In this document: piece by piece, positions 1 through 6,045 of the stretch
Layout of the letters: each line of letters opens with the position of its first letter
How positions within the stretch are numbered: the first letter of the stretch is position 1
From: Bacteroidales bacterium
Lineage (GTDB): Bacteria > Bacteroidota > Bacteroidia > Bacteroidales > ML635J-15
Reading direction: 5' to 3'
Length of the DNA: 6,045 bases
Assembly: GCA_017997855.1 (NCBI GenBank)
Contig: JAGOEF010000104.1
Location: 1-6,045 of the forward strand
Made by a program: the position numbers and the translations under genes
The notes under the pieces: generated by a model
Seen by the model: the letters and a program-made list of their open reading frames with translations, nothing else
Told to the model about the DNA's origin: nothing
Database searches by the model: none

Positions 1-410
1 GTGCAATTTCCATTCGGATCAAGTTTGGCAAGCCTGAACTCGATATGGCTGTCGGTAGCCAGATTTTTAAAAGGTGCGATAATGTTAACGGTATCGGAGT
101 TCTGTTTCCTGAAATCGTTATTCAGAATACGGATCTGATCTTCTATTTGTTCCTTCGAAATGTTTTCGGGACCGTAATAGTGAACTACATGAAAAACAAC
201 AGGAATCACATATACCTGATCGTCTTTAGGATTCTGGCGAATAAAATCATCAACAAAACGCTGAAGGGCTTCACGGTCTGCACGGGCCTGTGGATTTTTT
301 TCCAGTTCAATTCGGTTCATTTCAGGGGTGGCACAACGCCAGGTCTGCTCCTGCGCGTTCAAAAACTGCCATCCGATAATCAAAATCAATGCTAACGATA
401 GTTTTCTCAT
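1..410 (-). CDS. Secreted M43-family (pappalysin-like) zinc metalloprotease, N-terminal part only
   Basis: The reading frame opens at an ATG (410-408) and runs off the window edge after 136 complete codons. Residues 1-20 form a Sec signal peptide: Lys/Arg start, hydrophobic core LSLALILIIGW, and a likely cleavage near LNA-Q. Residues 22-60 are a charged, probably helical propeptide containing RCATPEM. From residue 67 the pattern VYVIPVVFHVVHYYG, then ENISKEQIEDQIRILNNDF, then IEFRLAKLDPNGNC (123-136) is the characteristic start of bacterial M43 peptidases, which are Zn-dependent endopeptidases of the metzincin clan. The zinc motif HExxHxxGxxH expected downstream is outside the window, so activity cannot be confirmed. 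It is the third secreted-protease gene in the same direction, but a 102-base gap with its own candidate promoter suggests separate transcription. The start is supported by the signal peptide directly after the ATG; no Shine-Dalgarno is visible. The antisense open frame at 45-395 is a shadow. Confidence 0.85.
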   Translation of the reverse strand, partial: MRKLSLALILIIGWQFLNAQEQTWRCATPEMNRIELEKNPQARADREALQRFVDDFIRQNPKDDQVYVIPVVFHVVHYYGPENISKEQIEDQIRILNNDFRKQNSDTVNIIAPFKNLATDSHIEFRLAKLDPNGNC

Positions 411-426
411 TGTGTTAAAATATCTG

Positions 427-461
427 CAAAAATAGACTAAAATCAATCCTGAATTCAACAA
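427..461 (-). promoter_or_regulatory. Candidate Bacteroidota-type promoter for the M43 protease gene
   Basis: On the minus strand TATTTTTG (434-427) matches the Bacteroidota -7 consensus TANNTTTG exactly. A TTG (458-456, part of TTGTTG at 461-456) lies 21 bases upstream, within the spacing reported for the -33 element in this phylum. The -7 box ends 16 bases before the ATG at 410, so the leader would be only about 10 bases, which is short. The surrounding DNA is AT-rich, so a chance match is possible. Confidence 0.5.
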
Positions 462-478
462 TTATAACAAGTTGAATT
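452..478. repeat. Perfect 8-bp inverted repeat in the intergenic gap
   Basis: AATTCAAC at 452-459 and GTTGAATT at 471-478 are exact reverse complements separated by 11 bases. The stem has only two G-C pairs. On the minus strand it begins 35 bases after the stop codon of the papain-like gene and is not followed by a T run, so it is a poor intrinsic terminator there. Its left arm overlaps the proposed -33 TTG, so it could instead be an operator. Chance is also plausible in such AT-rich DNA. Confidence 0.35.
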
Positions 479-512
479 TTGTTCCTATCAAATTAAAAAC
501 AGACTGAAAATA

Positions 513-3500
513 TTACCGGTTGTAAAATAATTTTTTGGTAATTGTTTTTCCTTCTGTGTGAATTGTCAGCATATAAACCCCTGACTGAATGCCTTCATCG
601 GGAACCCAAACCATCTGAACACCCCCCCAATCATTCGATTGCCATAGTTTCCGACCCGTTATATCACTGATTTCGATTGCTACAGGTTCGTTTGAATTAC
701 CGGCTTCGATATAGAACCGGTCTGCCGACGGGTTTGGAAATACATTGATAGAATTAGCTGCATCAACAACCGGCACATCAACACCCATATCAACATAGAG
801 TTTTACGGGGAGCGATACCGTGTCGACTTCAGAATATATTTTGAGCATGCATTCGTAGATACCCATCTCCATGCCTTGCGTATCGAAGCTTACAAGAATG
901 GTATCGATTTCGCCGATAATAACCTGACCATTCAGGGGGTCGGCAGCAAACCAATCGATTGGGGGACCCAGATTCACCAACGACACCGCTCCGTTTATCG
1001 TATGAGGTTCGCTGCCATATCCTTCGCCCATAAGTTGATATTCGATATCCATATCGCCCTGAAAATCTTCGGAAATATTACCTTCGATTGTCATTGTTCC
1101 AGTGGTGTTGTTGTGAAGTATTCCCCAACCGTCGCCATCTTCACCGAACCAACTGATAATTACACCATTGCCGGTAGTTCCCGAAGTAGTCATAATTCCA
1201 TTCGGACAGGTGATATCGGTGCTCGAAGTTACCTCGAAACCTGAAGGAAAGTCAAAATAAATCTGTTTAATCCATTCATTGTCGGTTGATGCGTTAAAAA
1301 TTGAGAAATTCCATGAAACCTGATCGCCGGTGATAAATGAGTTGGCATTGCAGCTAACAGTACTTCCTGCAATGCTGCGTGGCGAACTTGTACCCGGTAT
1401 TACATTCAGAACCTCTAATGAATAATCTAGAATACCGCCACCATTATTCATGATAAAAATGGTATCGATATCAGTCTCATCATGATTCATATGTTTCACG
1501 ATGCTATCGTGGCTGATGACCAGCAGGGGAGGAGCGTCAAAAATTGACGGGAATACGATATTATCAATCCAGGCACAATCCTGAAATGAATTGACAGATC
1601 CGTCTTTTCGGTACTGCCACTTGAAGATGTGAACTCCGGCAGCCACCGGATAGCTCACCTCTTCCCAATCCAATTCGCCGTCCCAGCGTCCCATTTCGTT
1701 GCCGTCGATACTAAATGCAAGGTAATCCCAGTTGTTATTCGCATCGTTTTCGCATGACACAGCGCGGTAGAACGAAATCTGTCCGGACGCAATTACTTCG
1801 AGGGCAATGGTGAGGTCAGAGGTCTGACTGTGCGTGATAGCACCCGATTTCAGACAGTAGGCACCGTCGTAGGCATTGTTGTCGGTTACGAACCAATTGA
1901 CATTGCCACCCAGTTCCCATTCATAAGAACTCAGATCTCCGGTTTCCCAGTCTTCGATGATTTGCCCTATGGTAAGCATGAGGGGTATTGTTGCCGAATA
2001 ATTATGGTCGCCGGTAACCTGCATTGTCAAATGAGCCAGATAGCCAATAGGTGCTTCATCGCTGGCTGTAATATTGAAAACAGCCGGGCTGCTTTGCTGT
2101 GAATTGAGTAAATCGACGTGGGCTGTATTGGTATTGATGGTGATAAACGGGTCGTTGCTGCTGATTGTAAAATCAAGGTCTCCAACCTCTGAGCCGCCAC
2201 TATTGAGCATGGTAAAATGTACATCGGCAGTTTCACCAATGTCGAGACGGTTGTTGTCGTTGTCGTCGACCCATTGATCGCTGTTCTCAAGAAGAGCCGT
2301 ATAAATGGTCTCGGTGAAGTCGATGTCCCAACTGCTTTGATCGCAAACCGCATAAATGTGGAACGGAACCAGCTGCTCATTTTCGAAATCAAACAAGGTG
2401 TTGAAGGTAAAGGCTGTGTTGAATACAATCTCCTGACCCGGTGCAATGTTTATATCGTTTTGCGCTTGCTGAGTAAAAACAATCTGATTGTTACTGCTGT
2501 TTATGCTTACATCAAGATTGGTAATGGGAGTTGAAGTGGCATTTCGCAACGTTAGCTTAACCCAGGCATTTTCACCCCATTCCAGCATGTTGTTATCGTC
2601 AGAATGAAACTCGGTGGATACAATCAAACCTTCGGTCGATACCGGAATCGTTTTCCGGTCAATAAGGTTATTGTTGTCATACACTTTAAAATTCAGATTG
2701 TAAGCCAGCAATTCCTGTGTTGGATATCCGGTAAGCAATCCTTCCGGCGAAAGCTGAAACTCTTCGGGTAATGTCTGTGGTTGCATAGAGTACTTCAGAT
2801 TCGCAGGCAGATAGGGGGAACTGGTATAAGGGAACAGATTGTAGTTAACCTGATTGCCTGATGAAATTCCCGAAATCCATACCTGATCATAAGGAATTCC
2901 CGAGGTTCCGTAGAACAACTCAATTTGTCCTGTATTGTAAATTTTTACGGCAGTTTCGATAACACCGCTGCTTACCCAACGAATGGCAACATAATCGCTT
3001 GCGAGTTTATAGTACACCGAGGCATTGAGGTCCATCATGCAGGCTGCAATACAGGGTCGGTTCATAAATGTTGACATAAGTTCATGCTGATACGGAAGAC
3101 TGTAAGGTTCACCGCTGAAATCGATGTATCCATCGTTTGAAACATAAATCTTCGAGTATTCACGTCCATAATAATTCACAGTAAACGGTAGTTGAATACT
3201 GCTTCCTGAGAAACTTGTGGTTATGTCGGAAGGAACCGTTGAGGTTGAAGTTTGCACATTATAATCCAGGTCGAATTCCCAGCGATAAGGCGGTGTTCCT
3301 CCATTTGCCTGCATTTGCTGCGAGTACTCATGATATACATTCGCAACAGGTAAAACCGTGGTTGTGATGTTAACATCATCATAGTTAATTGTTTTAACTA
3401 TGGTCAATTGGGTCTTTCCATTATTGACAATATCAACATTACTCGATGCACATGGAGTTTCGGTGGTTCCCGAAATATAATCCATCAGTGAATAAGAAAT

Positions 3501-4775
3501 TACCTGCCCATTCCCCCAAACATCCGGGTCATCTTCAATAATTTCGAAATAAAATTTCACCTGACTTCCAGGGTTTATATAATTTAAAAATGGTGTAACA
3601 TCGAGTCCGAATTCCAGATATTTTTGGGCTTCTTCGTTTCCTCCCTGCATTCCCATATCGCCACCCTGATAATTAATGATGGGATATTCAATAATGTACT
3701 GGGGTTCTGCCGCCATAATATCAGTCGACATACCGGCACGGATTTTAATGCGCTTGCGGTGTGTATAGTACATGTTGATTTTATAGGTAAGCTGGGGCTG
3801 ATAGCTGGCTTCGGGCTCAAGAACATTCACGGTGTTGTTCCAGATACCTCCTGAGCTTGTAGCCAATGCGAGTGTGCGGTACATCATCCAGGCATAGTAG
3901 GGAGTACTGTACGTATTTGCCATTTTAAATGCTCCGACTTCCCAGTCGCGAACATCCACAATACCATCACCGGTTATATCGATATTGTTGGTGTATTGTC
4001 CGTCGTTGTTAAAATCCCATTTCACTTCGTCGCTATAACCACAAATGTTCATTCCATGATTTGCCGAAGCGCCCCAGCTGATGATTACTTTTTCGCCTGC
4101 ATGAGGGGTTCCTGCTGCTAAAGTATTTGCAGGGCTCTGGTATTGTGAATAGAAAAAGCCGACACCTCCGGTTGCAGAACCATCGAGGTGGTCGTTTATC
4201 CAATTTTTTAATGTGAGTATGCCTTCTTCGGTATTGGTTTTTATTGACCAGGCATTCACTATGCGGTTTTGCATTGCATTGTAATAGGCATCGTAGCCAG
4301 TCATCCACCTGCCGCCGCCACCTGAATCAAAAGTACCTCCATAAATAGCGGTCGTGGGGCATCCCACCAGACGAAGCACTTCAAGACTATGATAATAGCT
4401 TACCCCATAATAACCAAAACCACCATTCTCCCAATTCCATGTGAAGTGCGTGGGAAAGTTGTTGGCTGTATTGGTGCCACTTTGATTGCGTGCCCTGCAC
4501 ATCTCGTATCCGAAACCCAGCGCAATGGCAGCAGCTTGCCCGCAACTAAGCCCTCCCTGAAGAAAAATTCCGGGATAATAACTTAGGCTGCTGTTATCAA
4601 CCTCGAGTGGCAAATCCTTATTGGCATACTGCGGTGGAAGTTTTAATTCGGGTAAGGTAGCAAGTTGTTGCTTTTCCATAATGCTCAGCGGCAACAAATC
4701 GAAATTCTGATTTTGCGCAAGTAATGTGCCTGCGGCTATAATCATGACAAACAATAGGTTAATTTTTTTCGACAT
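513..4775 (-). CDS. Multidomain papain-like (clan CA, C1-type) cysteine protease secreted by T9SS
   Basis: A complete 1420-residue protein. Residues 1-20 are a signal peptide (MSKKINLLFVMIIAAGTLLA). Residues ~60-308 read as a papain-like catalytic domain: Gln73 in FLQGGLSCGQ as oxyanion-hole residue, Cys78 as nucleophile, His240 in ANHGMNICGY, and Asn287 in GAFKMANTYS, in the Gln-Cys-His-Asn order of C1 peptidases. Between His and Asn lie two Asp-rich loops, DFNNDG (254-259) and DITGDGIVD (266-274), resembling EF-hand/dockerin calcium loops. Next come a beta-rich domain (~320-465); a He_PIG-like Ig domain split into 469-501 and 667-713 around a nidogen-like insert; two tandem CARDB-like domains (~716-826, ~828-937), each opening with a DDN...GE motif; a MAM/jelly-roll-like domain (~940-1078); an ASH-like Ig domain split (~1082-1122, ~1272-1328) around another beta domain (~1128-1268); and a T9SS type A tail (~1342-1420: NVFPNPS, ITGRKLW, SGVYMLTI, KKLFYNR). 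The start follows the upstream stop by 5 bases. Substrate is unknown. A related clan CA family such as C10 is the main alternative to C1. Confidence 0.85.
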   Translation of the reverse strand: MSKKINLLFVMIIAAGTLLAQNQNFDLLPLSIMEKQQLATLPELKLPPQYANKDLPLEVDNSSLSYYPGIFLQGGLSCGQAAAIALGFGYEMCRARNQSGTNTANNFPTHFTWNWENGGFGYYGVSYYHSLEVLRLVGCPTTAIYGGTFDSGGGGRWMTGYDAYYNAMQNRIVNAWSIKTNTEEGILTLKNWINDHLDGSATGGVGFFYSQYQSPANTLAAGTPHAGEKVIISWGASANHGMNICGYSDEVKWDFNNDGQYTNNIDITGDGIVDVRDWEVGAFKMANTYSTPYYAWMMYRTLALATSSGGIWNNTVNVLEPEASYQPQLTYKINMYYTHRKRIKIRAGMSTDIMAAEPQYIIEYPIINYQGGDMGMQGGNEEAQKYLEFGLDVTPFLNYINPGSQVKFYFEIIEDDPDVWGNGQVISYSLMDYISGTTETPCASSNVDIVNNGKTQLTIVKTINYDDVNITTTVLPVANVYHEYSQQMQANGGTPPYRWEFDLDYNVQTSTSTVPSDITTSFSGSSIQLPFTVNYYGREYSKIYVSNDGYIDFSGEPYSLPYQHELMSTFMNRPCIAACMMDLNASVYYKLASDYVAIRWVSSGVIETAVKIYNTGQIELFYGTSGIPYDQVWISGISSGNQVNYNLFPYTSSPYLPANLKYSMQPQTLPEEFQLSPEGLLTGYPTQELLAYNLNFKVYDNNNLIDRKTIPVSTEGLIVSTEFHSDDNNMLEWGENAWVKLTLRNATSTPITNLDVSINSSNNQIVFTQQAQNDINIAPGQEIVFNTAFTFNTLFDFENEQLVPFHIYAVCDQSSWDIDFTETIYTALLENSDQWVDDNDNNRLDIGETADVHFTMLNSGGSEVGDLDFTISSNDPFITINTNTAHVDLLNSQQSSPAVFNITASDEAPIGYLAHLTMQVTGDHNYSATIPLMLTIGQIIEDWETGDLSSYEWELGGNVNWFVTDNNAYDGAYCLKSGAITHSQTSDLTIALEVIASGQISFYRAVSCENDANNNWDYLAFSIDGNEMGRWDGELDWEEVSYPVAAGVHIFKWQYRKDGSVNSFQDCAWIDNIVFPSIFDAPPLLVISHDSIVKHMNHDETDIDTIFIMNNGGGILDYSLEVLNVIPGTSSPRSIAGSTVSCNANSFITGDQVSWNFSIFNASTDNEWIKQIYFDFPSGFEVTSSTDITCPNGIMTTSGTTGNGVIISWFGEDGDGWGILHNNTTGTMTIEGNISEDFQGDMDIEYQLMGEGYGSEPHTINGAVSLVNLGPPIDWFAADPLNGQVIIGEIDTILVSFDTQGMEMGIYECMLKIYSEVDTVSLPVKLYVDMGVDVPVVDAANSINVFPNPSADRFYIEAGNSNEPVAIEISDITGRKLWQSNDWGGVQMVWVPDEGIQSGVYMLTIHTEGKTITKKLFYNR

Positions 4776-4783
4776 AAAAGTTA
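4773..4783 (-). promoter_or_regulatory. Stop-start junction of two tandem genes, no Shine-Dalgarno
   Basis: The TAA of the upstream gene (4783-4781) is followed by CTTTT and then the ATG (4775-4773). No purine-rich ribosome site precedes the ATG; the region reads TTCATTAAGCAATAACTTTT. This is normal for Bacteroidota, where AT-rich leaders replace Shine-Dalgarno sequences. A 5-base gap leaves no room for a terminator or promoter, so the two genes are very probably one transcript, and translational coupling is likely. Confidence 0.75.
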
Positions 4784-6045
4784 TTGCTTAATGAATTGTT
4801 TATTGTAAGTGTTTGCTGAAGTGATTATTTTTATTGTGTAAACCCCATTGCTCAGATGACTGATGTTCATGTTTGCATGATCAGAACCGGAGATTATATC
4901 CTGAAGTGGAAGTCTGCTGCCTTTGACGTCAAACAGTTGAATTTCGCCAATTACCTCATTCTCCGGAATTTGAATCCTCAGGTTTTCGGTAGCCGGATTG
5001 GGAAAGAGCCTGATTTTTTGTTGCGTTTCATTTTCAATCCCGGTTATCAATTGAAAGTCTTTTTTTACAAACCGGCCATTATTATCGGTAAGCACCATTC
5101 TAACGGGGTATGGTTCATCGAGTGACAGGGTCCCGCTGAGGATTCCGGTCGAAGAAAGTTGTAACTGGGGTAATACCGGATACTGCGTGAATGCGACTAT
5201 TTTATTGCTCCCAATCATTTCCGACTTAGCTATGAGTCCGTAATTCAGATTATCACCGTAAGAAATTCCGGCCAAACCTGTGGCGCTTTTATTATAATAC
5301 TGTGGGCCGTAGAAGAATTCGATTTTCCCGTTTTGCCAAAGATTTACACCAAAGTTACAATCGGTCCAGGGTTCCAAATATTCCTGAGAAACATTCCACC
5401 GTATGCTCACATGGTCGCTAAATTCTTTTACCCATATACCATCGTTGTAATCGGGATTGGTTGTAAAACTGTAACGCATGTGTGGACCAATAATTTTTTC
5501 CATTCTGAAAAAATCATCCATGTAATGACGGGCATAAGGCCACTGAAACTGCTCAGTTCCCACCATAATATAGCCGTCGGTAGTGATTCTAAGGTCGGTA
5601 TATGTTTTTCCGTTTAAGGGGAATTCAAATGGCAGCGTGTAGCTTACCGCTCCATCGAAATAGGCATCCGGGGTCAGTTTTATATCATCGAAATAATCGA
5701 AAGAATATGCGCTCATTGTCGTGTCGAAAATGGCCTCGAGATGCCATGTGTACGGAAGACTTCCGCCGGTTCCGTTCATATAATAGTTGAAAGCTGTATT
5801 TTCGTTGAATACCGGTAATGCTTCCGTGGTGATTTCCGGTCTGTCGAAGTTTACCGTAACTGTTAACGGGGCATGGATGACAGCGCTGTTGAATGCCATA
5901 TTACCTGTCCACGAAATTTCGTCGGGTGGGCAGGATTGATGACGATAGATTGTAAATCCCTGAATAGAGCCTGTATAAGAATTATTCGGGTCGAGTTCTC
6001 TACCCACTACGAAAAAGCGGCATGGAACCCCGGGGTCAATATAAT
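4781..6045 (-). CDS. T9SS-secreted paralogue of the downstream papain-like protease, C-terminal part only
   Basis: The frame is open to the window edge: codons 6043-6008 are sense (YIDPGVPCRFFV), so the GTG at 6007 is only an internal valine and the true start is outside. There are 420 visible codons plus the stop. Visible residues 1-20 align without gaps to residues 399-418 of the downstream protein (YIDPG / YINPG, then E.DP at 16-19). Residues 71-102 (ITTEALPV, GGSLPYTW) and 288-330 (LPQLQLSSTGILSG) are halves of a He_PIG-like Ig domain. Between them sits a nidogen-like beta domain: LPFEFPLNGKTY with TTDGYI, HVSIRW at 211, GKIEFFYG at ~239-246, and LAGISYGDNLNYGL. After a short linker, residues 344-420 form a T9SS type A tail (IRLFPNPATENLRI, LFDVKGSRL, LSNGVYTIKI). 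No protease motif is visible, so the enzymatic role is inferred only from paralogy. It is first in a two-gene operon with the protease gene. Alternatively it is a non-catalytic adhesin sharing accessory modules. Confidence 0.88.
   Translation of the reverse strand, partial: YIDPGVPCRFFVVGRELDPNNSYTGSIQGFTIYRHQSCPPDEISWTGNMAFNSAVIHAPLTVTVNFDRPEITTEALPVFNENTAFNYYMNGTGGSLPYTWHLEAIFDTTMSAYSFDYFDDIKLTPDAYFDGAVSYTLPFEFPLNGKTYTDLRITTDGYIMVGTEQFQWPYARHYMDDFFRMEKIIGPHMRYSFTTNPDYNDGIWVKEFSDHVSIRWNVSQEYLEPWTDCNFGVNLWQNGKIEFFYGPQYYNKSATGLAGISYGDNLNYGLIAKSEMIGSNKIVAFTQYPVLPQLQLSSTGILSGTLSLDEPYPVRMVLTDNNGRFVKKDFQLITGIENETQQKIRLFPNPATENLRIQIPENEVIGEIQLFDVKGSRLPLQDIISGSDHANMNISHLSNGVYTIKIITSANTYNKQFIKQ

Noticed and set aside
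45..395. Plus-strand open frame of 116 codons
   Set aside because: It is antisense to the M43 gene, whose signal peptide and family motifs are clear. Its translation shows no recognisable domain.
411..512. A small RNA or small gene in the intergenic gap
   Set aside because: The gap is 102 AT-rich bases with no start plus plausible coding frame and no strong hairpin followed by a T run; a promoter region suffices.
2027..2446. Minus-strand open frame of 139 codons in another phase
   Set aside because: It lies wholly inside the 1420-residue gene and has a low-complexity Ser/Thr/Arg composition typical of an out-of-frame shadow.
3942..4016. A true dockerin domain for cellulosome assembly
   Set aside because: The Asp-rich loops are embedded within the protease domain between His240 and Asn287 and lack the duplicated ~22-residue dockerin layout at a terminus; a local calcium-binding insertion explains them better.
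6005..6007. GTG as the start codon of the upstream gene
   Set aside because: The frame stays open to the window edge, and the 12 codons before the GTG align with the paralogue (YIDPG with YINPG). There is also no signal peptide after the GTG, although the protein has a T9SS tail.
1..6045. CRISPR array, tRNA, rRNA, insertion sequence or phage genes
   Set aside because: No regularly spaced direct repeats, no tRNA-like or rRNA-like stretches, no transposase motifs and no terminal inverted repeats were seen; coding sequence fills almost the whole window.

Overview
The window looks like chromosome of a Bacteroidota bacterium. The evidence is two C-terminal tails of the type IX secretion system (T9SS, Por secretion) type A class, AT-rich intergenic DNA, start codons without Shine-Dalgarno sequences, a TTG / TANNTTTG type promoter, and the mosaic of Ig-like modules typical of secreted proteins in this phylum. 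I cannot name the genus.

All real genes lie on the minus strand, so transcription runs from position 6045 toward 1. In that order: (i) 6045-4781 is the C-terminal 420 codons of a large secreted protein whose start lies outside the window. (ii) 4775-513 is a complete 1420-residue secreted protein with an N-terminal papain-like (clan CA) cysteine protease domain, a long series of beta-sandwich modules and a T9SS tail. It starts 5 bases after the stop of the first gene. (iii) A 102-base gap (512-411) holds a candidate promoter and a small inverted repeat. (iv) 410-1 is the first 136 codons of a secreted zinc metalloprotease of the M43 (pappalysin/cytophagalysin) type, cut off before its catalytic motif. 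No convincing gene is on the plus strand.

The first two genes are tandem paralogues. They align from the first visible codon of the upstream gene (visible residues 1-20 match residues 399-418 of the downstream protein without a gap) through a shared composite module, in which a nidogen-like beta domain interrupts a putative Ig (He_PIG-like) domain. The downstream protein then adds about 600 residues of further modules. The upstream gene therefore probably also carries a papain-like domain beyond the window edge. Together the locus looks like a secreted or cell-surface protease cluster: one or two papain-like enzymes made as an operon and exported by T9SS, followed by an M43 metalloprotease.

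The most unusual point is the active-site layout of the papain-like domain: Cys78, His240 and Asn287 can be assigned, but a segment with two Asp-rich, calcium-loop-like motifs sits between the His and the Asn.
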